Source of the DNA: Haematococcus lacustris
Lineage: Eukaryota; Chlorophyta; Chlorophyceae; Chlamydomonadales; Haematococcaceae
DNA: 64,000 bases
NCBI GenBank assembly: GCA_030144725.1
Contig: JASKMD010000024.1
Coordinates: 7,226,953-7,290,952 of the forward strand
Direction of reading: 5' to 3'
Shown: in pieces, positions 9,778 to 21,239 of the stretch
Numbering within the stretch: position 1 is the first letter of the stretch
How the letters are laid out: each line of letters opens with the position of its first letter
Translations under genes and position numbers: made by a program
Notes under the pieces: generated by a model
What the model saw: only the letters and a program-made list of their open reading frames with translations
Database searches by the model: none
What the model was told of the DNA's origin: nothing

Positions 9778-12700
9778 TTAGGGGCGCAGCGACCAGCCTT
9801 GCAGCCAAAGGTCCAGCAGCCAATCTGCCTCCTTCTGCCGGCTCTCCCGCAAGGGTGTTGGCTCAGGGAAGTTTGAGGCTGACTTAGGTCCTCCAGTGCC
9901 AGTCATCAGGGAGCGGGTGCCAGGTAAGGGGCCAGCAGCCCTCGGCAGCCGGGAGGGGCAGGTCAGCTGGGTTGGTGGGAGCAGCGATTGTGTCCGCCTT
10001 GGGCTTGCAGTCTTTCGCTCTTGGCGGGCTCCATGGGGCTGTGGCGCTGGTCGAAGAAGAGCTGGCTGTGGCCTGGACAGTGGGAGGACGTCCTGGCTGC
10101 AGCATGGGCTGATGTCACTGTGGCTGTGACGGCGGCTGGAGCCCAGCCTCCTGCCCCACAGGCCCATCAGTGTCCACCTGCTGGGTGCTGGTGGCGGAGC
10201 AGCAGCGGGGTGGCCTTGACCGTCAGGACAGTGGCTGCCAGACCCAGGGCTGTGGGGGCAATGGTGGGGTGTGCTGGGGAGGGGTGGGCTTTGGGTGGGA
10301 GAGGGGGTGCAGGGAAGGCTCACAGCCTGCACCGAGTCAGGTAGGCAAGCCAGGCAAGGGCAGCGGACATGGCAGAGCCCAACGTAGTCATCAGAGGCAA
10401 TTGGAGGGGGAGGTTGAGTGAGGTGCTTGTCACTTGAAGTACTCCCCTGCAGGGACACATACGGGTGGAGCTTGAGGCAACAGGTCAGGTGGGCTGGGAG
10501 GGCGCTGTCCACGCTACAGCCCTGTCACAGGGGTCAGGCAATAGTGTAGGTGGAAGCCACCCATGCCATGAGCATGGGAGCTTAACATTGTACAGACAAA
10601 CCACTTCCAGACAGGTAATTCTCCATGCAGACAGGAAGGCTCGGACATCACACTCCTGCTGTGCAGCACGCTGTCCACATCACATCCAGCACACCAGTGG
10701 TGCATTTCGCTGTTATACGTTTGATGCTCGGGGGAGGTGTTGTGCAACAATCACCACACTCACCGCTGCCACACACCTGAGCGATCCAGCCGTCTCAGCC
10801 TCGGCATGCCTTTGCGGATTCAGCCTCTGCGGGCTGGTGAGGCAGGTGCTAAGGACTGCTGGAGGATGAGCTGCCTGGCACACCGCTTGATTGTCTAGAG
10901 GACGGATCTCAGGGGAAGGTATTGGTCCATTGCTGCTCTGAGCTGCAGCCCGAGCAAAGGGTGATGTTCCAGCCATCGCAGCTGGTCGAGGGGCAGGGGT
11001 GGCGGAGGAAGGCTGGGCCAGTGACACCTGGCAGGGCACTTCAGGCTCGTTGCACCAGCTGTTTCCAACAATCTGGGTGGAGTCAGGCAGGTTAGGGAGC
11101 ATTACAGATGAAGGCGGAGGGCAGGCGAGGGGACAGCCTTTGGTGGGGGGGCTGGGGGTGTTTGCGGAGGAGCCTGGGCTGGATGACCATGCGCCTGGCG
11201 GCAGGCAGTGCGATTTGACAGGCAACGCATCCAGCACAGCGGGCGCATGAGGCTGTGGGCGCACCAGAGCGCGCGTCTTTTTCGCAGGACCACCACCAGG
11301 TGAACTGGCTGACCGGGGTGACCCGATGGCTGCAGTGCCACCAGGGCCCTGCCTGACCCTGCCGCTGCTGCTGGCCTGTAGCTGTAGCTGGCAGCACTCT
11401 ACGTCCATGGTGTCACCCCGCAGCTGCGACTGCTGGCAGTGGGCAGCCCGCGCCACACTGTGCTGCTGAAGTCTGTCGATGAGCTGTGGCTGCTGTTGCA
11501 AAGTGCTCTGTAAGCCGTGCAAACCCTGCTCAGCAGCCAACAGGGCGTGGGTCACGGCACCGGGAGTGCTTGGTGCTGAGGCAGGTGGGCCCCCAGGTGA
11601 GGTGGACATGCCCAGAGCCAGGCGGGCAAGCTGGCGGGCATGCTCTGCCTGCTGCTGCTCCAGGGCGGCTTGCAGGGTGAGGAGCCTGGCTGCGTACTCG
11701 TGCGCTGCCGCAGTGGCGTCTGAGGCAAGCTGCTCAGCCTCGTGGCTCCGTGCCTTGGTGGCCTGGTGCTGCTCTTGCTCCCAAGCCAGCCGGTGCTCCA
11801 GCTCAGCCTGCGAGTGCGCGCAGGGGTTACTGACACTGAGTGTTGTTGCCTCCGCATGTATGCGGCATGATGGGGAGGAAGGCAGGGGCACCAAGACAAT
11901 GCTAGTCAGGAGGCTAACTGCCCTCTGGTTGGCGACAGAGTGCAGAGGGGCTGGTGTGTCGGGTGAAGCCCCTCCCACACACTGGCAGGTCAGTCACATG
12001 CAGTTACCCTCAGGAGTGGGTACTTGCTAAAGTGGGTGTGTCAGGACTGTAAGGCGATGCTGCTTCTCAAGCGCTGCTCTGTCCATGCAAGCCTGCTGAA
12101 CAGTGAGGATGATCTGTCAGTGCATCAAGGCTTGTGTCTTACTAGTGAGCACTGCATGATGTTATGTGCGTGGGTACACAGAGCAGATCAGGGATGGTGG
12201 GTGGGGGCTGTGGCATGTGCATGAATGCGCAAGACACCCTATCGCTTCAAGTTGCATCAGAGTGCTGCTACATGAGCCTGCTGACCTTGGCTTCCTCAGC
12301 TTCACACATGCGCTGCTCCTGCTCCTTCCTGAGCCGCCCATCCAGACTAGCACGGACATGGGCCTGCAGAACAGAGAGTAAGCACCAAAGGCAACACAGC
12401 TGAGCTGGAGTGTCAGACATGTGCTCGGTTTGGACCAACCCTAGACAGATGTACAGGTGGAGGGCGCCGAGACTGTGTGTACTGGAACATACTCCCTTAA
12501 ACAGACGTGACGCCACTCCTAGTATTGTGGGGACCTGATGTTGCCTTTGCGGGCTGATGAGGTGCTGGTGCTGGCTACAAAGGGCGGGCCCTCAGCGTGC
12601 CACAGTGCTGGGCTGAAAGGGAGACGCTCTGCAGTCGTGCTCACCTCCTGCTCCACACACCACAGCTGTTGCCGCAGCGCAGTTTCTGTTGTTTGCAAAC

Positions 12701-15700
12701 ACGCGACCTACACGTCCATGACAGTGGCACAGCAGCTTGGAAGCCAATCCCACCCCACTACAAACCCATCCTGCTTACTTCGACGAGGGAGCTTGACATG
12801 AGGATGAGGTTAGTGCATTGAGTGGAAGGCTACGAAGTGTACAGCGTGTTTAGCCTACACGGCGACGGTGGTGTGAGTGGCGGCGCAAGTGGCGACGGTG
12901 GCCAGCTACAGCAAGTCAACCCACAATGAAACGCTTGACGCCTCACAGCGGGGGCGTGTGTGAGCAAGCGCTATGTGAGCTTGAGCTAGTCATGGAGGCA
13001 CACACACGGGATGGGCGGAGCTGAAGTGGGCACTCATCTAGCAGTTGTGTAGTCTGCTGAAAGACAAGTGCAGCGGCATGCCCAGCCTGGCTCCCACCTG
13101 CTGCTCCAGCTCCTTCACTCTCGACACAAGGCAGTTGACAGTGGAGCGCACATCACCATCAAAGCCCTCCATCAACACGGCGGTCTCGGCCAGCTCAGAT
13201 TGCAAGTGCTGCACAGCAGAGAGGCAATCAGCACTAAAGCTGTGATCAGAGCAACCACACAGGCACATCATGGGCAGGTAGCCGACAGGGCATACGTTTG
13301 TGTTGTACAGGGTCACACAGCATGGTGTCAAAGATGCCCGACATCCTCCATACAGCCCCTTGATCTAAGGGACACTGTCATGGAAGTGGTGGGTCTTGGG
13401 GGCTGCATGAACGACAAAATAATGGCATGAAAGACTGACCAACCATACCTGGATTTCATTGTCCTTGGCAGCCAGCTGAGCTTGGGCATCAGCGATTCTT
13501 GAGAGCATGGCGGTGTGCTCCTCCGCTTGAATGCGCTGCACTGACTGCGGACAAGGCAGGCAGCGTGTGTCAGGGACTGCCTCAGTGATTCACTCCATAA
13601 ATCTCAGCCGAATGAGCTAAACATGCAGCGCATTGCGGAGCAGGGTGGCGCCCGCTGGAGCTGTGCTGGTGACAGGACCTGCCTGAGCTGCCAGCCAAGG
13701 GCAAGGAGTACCCTGAGCTGGGTTACAAACGGCTGTGAGGCCGGCCACCCAAGGACCAGGAGCAGCAACAGAGGTTTAGAGAAAGTGTCAACCAAGAAGG
13801 GAGTTGGAACCAACAGACATGCAGGCGGTTGCTCATCTGGGCAATGGCTGCCCTGAGTTGATGCCGCACAAGAACCGAAGTCTAGAAAAACCCAACCCTA
13901 ACTCTAATCCTAATCCAACCTGGCCTACTTGCTACCTAGCCCACCTGGCTGATGCTGTGCCAAACCCTGCCTGAGCATCCCCTACTGCCAACTCTGCCAC
14001 CCAAGGCACAGCAGCAGCAACAGCAGCCTGTGGAACAGTCGTGACCGCCCTTTGAGCTGTTCGCAGCTGGCATCATGCATGTTTACAATGCCGATTTTTA
14101 GGCTACAGCCCTGGAACAGGGGTCAGGCAATAGTGTAAGTGGGAGGTGCTCATGCGATGTGCGTGGGAACACAGTGCCATACAGAGAAACCACCACCCCT
14201 AGGGAGGGTTTTCTCACTTCATCTCTGAGTTGGTACTTGTTGCCTGCTGGGTTGATAGTTGAAATAAAGTGATCAATGATATGTGATAAGATGAATGACA
14301 AGTTGCAAACACAGCTAATGTCGCAGTGACCAAGCACACACCATTCACCAAGCATTTTCTACGGGGTGGAACATGCCCAGCAGCCTAAAAAGCTGGCGGC
14401 AAAAGCAATGGTGAGCAGCAAGCTGGTTTGATAGGGTAAGCCATGTGTGGAAGAAGGGCAGAGGGTTGAGGTGATTTCATTGAAGAACTCACCTGTGTGG
14501 TTTGCGTCTGGTGGGCAAGCTGAGCCAGCATGAGCACCAGCTGCGTGGACACTGCAGCCATAGAGTGCTCCTTCACCCTGAGCTGGGCCGCCAGCATCCG
14601 AGGGTCTGCTGCTGACTTGGAGCCTGACTCTGTTCCGCGGGCGCTGCCTGCTCCTCCCGGTGACACCAGGTCCAGAGTGGGGCGCCTCTCCACTTCTGAG
14701 CTGATCTGCCATGCTGTGTTGCTCTGAACGCTGCCTGGCGTCTGCACCTCACCATCACCACCACCAGCACTGCAACTAACACCCAGGCTACTTGGCCTGC
14801 TGCCATAGCACTGTGCAGGAGGTGTGCGAAAGTCACTAGCACCCCCCGTTGCCCTCCAACTGCCAGCACTGGGCGGAGTGCCATTCCTAGGCGTGGTCAG
14901 TGCTCGGGCTGATGTGGACCCGAGGCCGCTGCCGGACATGCCCTGAATGCCGCGAGGGTAGGTGGGCAGCAACTCAGCAGCAGGAGGGCGAGTAGCAGAC
15001 AGAGTGGGTTGAACCCAGCCTGCTGACACAGGTGCTGGTGCATCAGTGGTAGCGACCACCCGCCCGGCTCGGGGACTCTGGCCTGCCCTGGTCATGACCA
15101 CAAAGCCATGGCCCATGGAGGCCTGCAGCATATCGAACGCAGCTGTGGTGCTCATGTGGCTTGGCAGGGCCCCAACCTCAGACCCTCCCTTCATGTCACC
15201 AGCAGCTGTGTCAATACTGGCTGAGCTGTTACTGTGAGCGTTGTGGTCCTGGAATGCTTTCAGAGCTGTGTCTTCAGCTACACAGTGAGCACAAGTGTCG
15301 CCAGGGGTGGGAGATGTTGGGCTAGCGTCGGTGTTGTCGGGAGCCAGGCCATCGGCCCAGGGGTGAGGCTGGTGGGGCAGGCTGCAGCAGCCAGCGCCCA
15401 GCTCTGCCCCTCCAAAGGAACACACCAGCACGCCATCGTCCTCCTCCAGGCGGTGTGATCCAGGAGCGCCAGGGAGGGCTGTGGGTTCAGAACTGTGAGA
15501 AAGGTGAGGGAGCAGGTCGGGGCTGTCACACCGCAGGCTTGGTACTTGGTCTTGGTACTGAGCAGGGCCAGGCGCTGGGGTGAACCCGCTGGGTGGCACC
15601 TGCTTCTCTGCTGGCTTGCAGGAAGCACTGAGGGAGGACGGCGAGGGGGGTGCTGCCGAGCGGCGGAGAGCAGTACGGGCGGAGGTTGGGGTGGAGCTCT

Positions 15701-18423
15701 GGCTGGGGCTCAGGGCCCCTGTGTACAGCATCATGTCAGGGAGGAGACTGGGGCAAGGCAGCAGCAGGTGGCTGGTGAGGGGCTTGCGGGAGGAGCCTGC
15801 TGCGTTATCACCCAGGCTGGACCCCTCAGACGAACCCCCCCAGCTGCAGTAGGGATGCTCAGGCTGGCTGCCACTCTCACTCTGGGCTGTCACACACTGG
15901 CCAGATGTGCTGCTGTCTTCAACCTGATGCCTGACTTGCTGCTTGACCCTGATGGGCTGCAGCGTTCTTGGGGTGGTGGCAGGTGAGGTGTGGGCAGAGC
16001 TCTTGGTGCTGGCAGGATGTGAAGCTGGCATAGGTAGTTCCCTGCATGGGACAAACACAGGTTGAGCTTCAGGCAACAGGTCAGGTGGGCTGGGAGGGCG
16101 CTGTCCACGCTATGCCACAAGGTACAAGGCCTTGCTGTGGTCTTCATCATGTTTCAGCATGTATGAGCGCTTGTAATCCTAGTCATACAAAAGAAAGGGA
16201 TAATAATCAAAAACATATGGTGGTATTCACAGCACTGCCACTGCCATAGCAAGATCAGCAACAATGAATGAAGTAAAGTTCTCATTGTCAAATAAACGGG
16301 AAACTAAACAAATGAAAAGAATGAATGAAATGAATACATTGCCAACCCCTGCCCCCCAGCAACCCCTGCCCCCCATCCGCCACCCGGCAACAACGGCGTG
16401 AGCACTGAGCAGAGAACCCCTGTTGAGCTGTCATCAACTTCCATCAGTACATGTTTGTGATGCTAATCTCAGGCTATTGCACTGTCACAGGGGTCATGCA
16501 CATGTGTAAGCAAAAAGCGCCAATGCCATGTGCACAGGAACATTGTTCCATACAAGTAAAACACCAACCCTAGCGAGGGGACCTGATCCTGACCTTGCGT
16601 TGGTACTTGTTGCCCGCTGGGCTGATGTGGGAGGTGCTGGCAAACAGCTCTTGGGTGCCTGTGCTGCCAGGCTGGAGTTCAGTATATTGAGTGATGGGAA
16701 CTGGGCATCAAGCTCTTCAGCTGGCGGGGAGGAAGGGGGTGAGGGGAGGGCGCTGCCAATGTGACTGCAGGTGCCCGCCTCAGACCCGGCTGCAGTGGGT
16801 GTGGCTTTGTTTCTGGGATGAGCTGCAGAGCTGCCACTCTGGCGGGATGCCAAGCTGCGGGCATATGCGAGCTGCCGAGCTCGTGTACCTGATACAAGAA
16901 GCAGAACCAGGCGATAAGCAGGCTTGGCTTGATACACTCGACTGCTGCATGTTTTGGAAGGGCAGTGCTGCATCTGACTTGTTGCATGCGCTAAGCGCTG
17001 CATGTGCGTTGCTGCTGCTGCTCACGCAGTGAAAAACACCGCCGGAGTGCAGTTACAGGACAGAACACACTGACAGACACTGCAAAGGATAACCTGTCCT
17101 GGGCCACAAGTATCCGCAAGACTGAGCACCCAAGACTGAGCACCCAAGGAGCAGCATGTAGCACAGTGATGTGTGCACTAGGCAATGCTTCAGCTTTGCT
17201 TACATCAGAGCATGTGTTTCATGCCAACGGCTATTGCCCATCAGGGTCGTGGAATGAGTGAGGCTCAGACAACACAGCCCTGGCAAATGTGGAGGGGGTT
17301 ACATGTGCTACATGTATGCAGTTGCCTGCAACAATAGTAGGGCAGACCCTCAATAGGCCACTGAGGACCCAAGAGCTGCATGTGGTGTGCCAGGTGGTCC
17401 TGCCACTAGCCCTCTGCCACATGCTGTGACTAGGATCGTCGTCTGGCATCATTGAGCTGTGCCCTGAGCGTGTACGTCATGGATGAGCCTGCCCTGCTTG
17501 GCACCAACCCTTTGGACAAACAATTACCTGACAGAGATGCAGCAGCATTGAGGAGCGTTCCTGGAGACACCAGCGCTGAAGCACGTGCGCTCAGGATGGT
17601 GCTCCGCCTCAAACTGCCTGCTGCTGCTGCGCCTGGGCGGCTGCTGGGGAGCTGGACGCTGTGTCTCATATGACTCCCTGGTTGAAGTGGCATGTCTGCT
17701 ATGGAGCTGCGGCGGCTGGAGGCAGTTGAAGGTGCAGCAAGTTGGGCAGATGGCGTGCGCGGTGAATGCTGCTGGGTTATGGAGCGGGGGGAGAGAGCTG
17801 GAATGTTGACCAGCTTGGGGCTGGCATTCCAGGAAGTGTTGACAGCAGCCGAGGCCATGTGGGTGGGGGATGGGCAATGGTCGTAACCATGGGATAGGCG
17901 ACCAGTAGAGAAGGTGTTGGACCGCACACCAGATGTTCCCGGTGCAGGAACGGGCTTGGCAGCAAAGTGGTTCCCATGTGATGATGGCTGGTGAGAGGGG
18001 GTGGTTCCTGCTGAAGCGACAGCAATGGGTACTGCGATGGTCAAGCTACACACACTGGGTATGCGGCTGCGTGTTGACATTGGCCATGCATGCGCTGCCT
18101 GCACTTGCTCGGCTGTTCTGAGCACTGTTGTCGCAGATTCTTCAGATAGGCAGTCGGACGTTGTAGGCGTCATGTGAGCCCTGGTGATGGCGAAGGGTTG
18201 ATTGATGGCGTCGCTATCCAATGCTTCGTGTTTTGAAAGCAACTGACAGCTGCTGCTGGCCACAATATTAGTGGAGCTTGGCTTCGCTTGGAATACTGCG
18301 AGAAAAGGAAGTAAGGCCTTGACACGCACACCAACACCAACACTCAATAAAAAACAAGTTGCACTCCCTACAGGCACCGCGCCTCGCGCACCTAGGAGCG
18401 CCTTGATGCGCTGTCTGCACCAT
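9778..18423 (-). CDS. Large disordered/coiled-coil protein, function unknown
   Basis: Ten exons join in phase with GT-AG introns: 18423-18378, 18295-17431, 16764-16594, 16041-14493, 13544-13449, 13208-13098, 12707-12645, 12363-12286, 11807-10764, 10446-9778, giving about 1,563 residues. The first ~860 residues are Ser/Pro/Ala-rich and low-complexity, suggesting intrinsic disorder. The middle (the four short exons and the start of the ninth exon) is a heptad-rich coiled coil with pieces such as RIQAEEHTAMLSRIADAQAQ and AELEHRLAWEQEQHQATKA. The last ~550 residues are again Ser/Pro-rich, with a basic patch KKTRA. There is no catalytic motif. A cytoskeletal, scaffold or regulatory role is possible but unproven. 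Exon 1 is the least certain part. Introns contain family B repeat tails in antisense. Partial copies lie at 1.86 kb and 38.4 kb. Confidence 0.65.
10464..10515. repeat. 50-bp repeat beside splice acceptor (copy 1)
   Basis: A stretch containing GGTGGGCTGGGAGGGCGCTG is nearly identical at 10464-10515 and 16059-16113. In each case it is intronic, immediately upstream of a splice acceptor of the coiled-coil gene (exons starting at 10446 and 16041). Confidence 0.7.
10510..10620 (+). repeat. Family B tail repeat (B5)
   Basis: A solitary copy of the non-coding repeat that follows family B coding relics: GTCACAGGGGTCAGGCAATA, then a GTGTAGGTGGAA segment and a CCATGAGCATGGGA palindrome-like segment. 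It lies in the last intron of the coiled-coil gene. Confidence 0.6.
12850..13040. repeat. Dispersed repeat shared with 38.96-39.19 kb
   Basis: About 180 bp of intron sequence (GTGGCCAGCTACAGCAAGTC ... GGATGGGCGGAGCTGAAGTG) recurs in reverse complement at about 38960-39190. A weaker relative lies near 55205-55330 beside relic C. Confidence 0.65.
13600..14245 (+). pseudogene. Fanzor-like relic B2 with tail
   Basis: In an intron of the coiled-coil gene, on the opposite strand. Shifting between frames, it encodes LNMQRIAE, then RWRPLELC-like and KEYPELGYKRL pieces near 13620-13740, followed by PPKDQEQQQ. At least two frameshifts and a stop make it dead. At about 14100-14245 lies the family B tail (CAGGGGTCAGGCAATAGTG ... 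GGTACTTGTTGCCTGCTGG). The D-R-D part is missing or destroyed, so assignment rests on similarity to B1 and B3. Confidence 0.4.
16395..16640 (+). repeat. Family B tail repeat overlapping an exon end (B4)
   Basis: A tail-only copy with CTGTCACAGGGGTCATGCAC ... GGTACTTGTTGCCCGCTGGG. It is antisense to the coiled-coil gene. Its right end overlaps the last ~45 bp of exon 16764-16594 and covers that exon's GT donor. Confidence 0.6.
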
Positions 18424-18799
18424 ACGAGCTAGTGAAGTAGCGTTGAAGGTAACAAGTCGGCACACCAGGACAACGCGCAAGGGATGACACTACGCCAGGG
18501 TAAGCAGTTTAGCAATGCTAGTCGCCACAGAAGAAAGTTACCCTGCCTTAAAGCAAACACTGGCGGGCGGGGCTTTGAATGCGGGTCGTGTTGCTAGTGA
18601 GAGCACCGCCAGGACGCGACTTGCATTGTCGTTGGCGAGTCGCATCATATGGACATCGGCAACCTTCAGACACGAATATCACACCGCGAAGAATACCAGG
18701 GTCCTCTGGCTCAGGCCTAGGCACGGTGCGCCTTATTGTTCACGCCATACACGTCCACACACGAGACGCAACGCAACGTCTGCCAGGCCCCACAAGGTG

Positions 18800-19230
18800 T
18801 GCAGGCCATCGTTGTGGTTATGTCCAGTCTCTCACGCCCGCCCCGCGCTTGCGTGGCGAGCTCGTGTTCATCTCCGCTGTGGTCCCCTGCTGCTCCTCAG
18901 ATGCAGCAACAAGTGGAGGGGTGAGCAGCCCTAGGGCTGCACCAGCACCAGCTGCCTGCTGCTGCCAGGGGGGTGCAGCAGGAGGGGGGAGCAGGTCAGG
19001 GGCTGCACAAGCACCAGTTCCCTGTTGCTGCCAGGGGGGAGCAGTAGGAGGGGGAGCAGGTCTCCTTCTCAGCTGGCTTCCTTCCTGCGACATCCCATAA
19101 GACTCTTTCTCAGCTGGCTTCCTTCCTTCCCTTCCTCCTTTCGGGCTGGTCTGGTGCTACGCCTTCGCATGGAGCTAGCAGCGTGACCAGCCAGTTTGAG
19201 GCCTGACGCGGAGCTCTTTGATGGCCCCAT
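18800..19230 (-). CDS. Possible low-complexity ORF, mobile-element associated
   Basis: The minus strand reads MGPSKSSASGLKLAGHAAS and then an Arg-rich stretch SSMRRRSTRPARK. After a frame change or intron it continues with tandem copies of APPWQQQ separated by LLPPP, and ends near SSPRKRGAGVRDWT. The internal tandem duplication is also seen in DNA (CTCAGCTGGCTTCCTTCC twice near 19070-19130). I do not recognise a domain. Similar N-termini occur, as far as I recall, in algal repeat proteins; confidence is low. Confidence 0.3.
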
Positions 19231-19360
19231 GCCACTTTGCACAGCCCTCAGGCCTAATGCAATGTTCCTGCAATGTTGCTGCCCTGCTGCAAGCAGCGGC
19301 CTGCTACACCCAGTCTTCACACCTACACCCTTTGTTGTTGCCTGCCTGCCATTCTGTCAG

Positions 19361-20728
19361 CCTGTAGACCTCATTGTGTAATGGATGGAGATTAACAAGC
19401 GCATGACCATGGGCAGCAAGCAGTGTGTCCTGGCAGCAGTCTTGTGCCTGTCAGTGTTGCTTTCCTCTTTCCTAGGCCAGCCCAGTCCAGCCCAGCCCAC
19501 CCAAGACTTCCCAGCAGCAGGTCCAGCCCCAGGCCCCCCTCCCCCACCTGACCCAGCCTGCCCTCCCTATGCCCACCCCCGCGTTGCCACACGCACCTCC
19601 CCTCGCACAGCAGCTGCCCCAGCCCAGCTGCCCCCCCCAGTGCAGCTTGGCATCTGGGACACACAGCTGCTGGCACAGCTGCTGGCACTGATCAAGAATG
19701 CCATGCAGCTGCTCACCAAGGCCAGCGTTCTTGAGCACCTGATGCGTGGCCCCCACCACCCCGGCATCAGGCTGCTGCCCGGTGAGGTGGCGGTGTTTGA
19801 GCAGCCCAGCAGCGCTTGGCCGGTGGCAATGCTCCAGCAGCTGGATGAGGTGCACCTGACAGGGGATGGCAACTCTCTCAACGCCAACGCCACCACCATC
19901 ATCACCAGCATCCAGGAGTTCTACCGGCACCCGGGGCGGTTCATCAACAAGTGGGGCAAGGCGATGGGGGTGGTGGGGTGTGGGCTCAGCCGGGAGGTGA
20001 AGAAGCGCTTCCCCCAGCTAGTGCTAGGCCGCCTAGACTATAGCCAGCCGGACCCAAAGCACCGGTGGCGCTTGCCGGCCAACAGCGTACTGCGGCAGCC
20101 TTGGTGGAAGGAAGAGGTAGTCATGCACAGGAGGCTGGTGGAAGGAAGAGGTAGTCATGCACAGCCAGGCCCCACTCCCTCCCCCTCCCCCTGCCCAGCC
20201 CCTCCCTGCTGCACCTGGCCCAGTGCCACGACCCCAGGCCCCTTCATGGGGCAGGTGGCTGGACCGGGACACCAACCCCTGCCTCAATTTCCAGCGCATT
20301 GGGGAGAGCAAGCAGCGCCCCCTGGAGCTGTGCAGCTGGAAGGACAGGGAGGCTCTGCCCCCCGTTGGCAAGAAGTACCAGCAGGGCTACAAGCGGGTCA
20401 ATGACCGGCTGCCCAAGGCCAGGCAGAGGCTGCACCGGGCTGCAGAATACCGCCGAGGCATAGATGGACGGGCCCGCAACAATGCGTAGGCCCTAGTAGT
20501 TTACACAGGCTGTTAGCCTTACAAAGCATTAAGCTGTTAGTTTTGATGAGGAGCCCAGTGGTCAAGGGGGATTAGCCCTTGAACGAGTGCCACCGGAGTG
20601 GGGTTTGTAGTCATCAAGGGTGCGACCGAAGATGCTACAACTTGTTTGTAGTAGCTGAGTGAGATTACCCACATGCCAACATGTTGTTCCTTGTTGGACA
20701 AGTTTTGTTGCCCTGTAGACCTCATTGT
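19361..20728 (+). mobile_element. Family A element A2 flanked by 17-bp direct repeats
   Basis: The element is bounded by identical CCTGTAGACCTCATTGT copies at 19361-19377 and 20712-20728. It contains a long plus-strand frame (19385-20404), a C-terminal reading frame (to 20489) and a ~220-bp conserved tail (20490-20710). The 17-bp repeat looks like a target-site duplication. That length, together with shared 3' ends and differing 5' ends among family members, fits target-primed reverse transcription, but other mechanisms are possible. It is the best-preserved member in this window. Confidence 0.6.
19385..20489 (+). CDS. Family A protein, Fanzor/TnpB-like C-terminus
   Basis: The first frame (19385-20404) encodes a Pro-rich N-terminal region, then a protein-like block GIWDTQLLAQLLALIKNAMQ to RFPQLVLGRLDYSQPDPKHR. 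A 35-bp tandem duplication (about 20100-20165) and a polypyrimidine stretch follow. The C-terminus is read in another frame after a likely acceptor at ccttcatggggcag (about 20255): RWLDRDTNPCLNFQRIGES, RPLELCSWKD, KKYQQGYKRVNDRLPKARQR, ending GRARNNA-stop at 20489. D-R-D-T-N-x-x-L-N matches the RuvC-III pattern of TnpB/Fanzor. I cannot place the other RuvC motifs with confidence. A donor in the right phase was not found, so this copy may also be defective. Confidence 0.4.
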
Positions 20729-20945
20729 ATTGGTATACTGCCTTTGGCACGGCTACCTTCCAGCGCCCAAGGAAACCAAGCCGCCGAGGATGTATCAGGA
20801 CACCCCTGGGGAATCATTTCAAATGGGTGGACAGGACTACAACTCTACTAGGCTCCTGCCCTAGGCAAGGGAGTACCCAGAATTGGGCTTCAGTAAGCTA
20901 CGATACCGCCCGCCAAAGGCCTAGGCCGAGCAGCTTGTAGCACTG
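20729..20945 (+). pseudogene. Degraded relic with YPELGF-type C-terminus
   Basis: Directly after A2, the plus strand reads WYTAFGTATFQRPRKPSRRG and, after a frameshift, YPELGF and SKLRYRPPKA, as in family B C-termini. A second copy of the first ~35 bp (TATTGGTATACTGCC...) lies at 22279-22313. It is probably the host sequence into which A2 inserted. Confidence 0.35.
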
Positions 20946-21239
20946 TATTGTGGGCACAAGGCAATGCTTCCGCTGCTGCCACCTTCCACAGCCCCCAGGC
21001 TTGATGCAAGTTTGCTGCAATGATGCTGCCTAATGCCAGCCAAATGCAGGGAACACCTCAACGCCTCCTCTTGAGTGCACCTTACATTCTTGTTGCCGTT
21101 CTCGTAAGCCTGCCGTTGTCAAAAGCAGCTGAAGGACCCGTGTCAATATGTCATGTTTCCATGGGACGCAATCCAAACCGCATCCGGAAGGTGCGACCGG
21201 CTAAATAGGTACCCACAAACCGCTGCTGCCGATGAGCTG

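Noticed and set aside
10713..11978. 421-codon single-exon gene starting at 11978
   Set aside because: The first ~57 codons are intron sequence. The acceptor at 11807 joins the preceding coiled-coil exons in phase, and the donor at 10764 shortens the end.
14160..14260. Mini-exon in the coiled-coil gene intron (AGNKYQLRDE)
   Set aside because: The flanking exons 16041-14493 and 13544-13449 already join in phase without it, and the sequence is a family B tail end.
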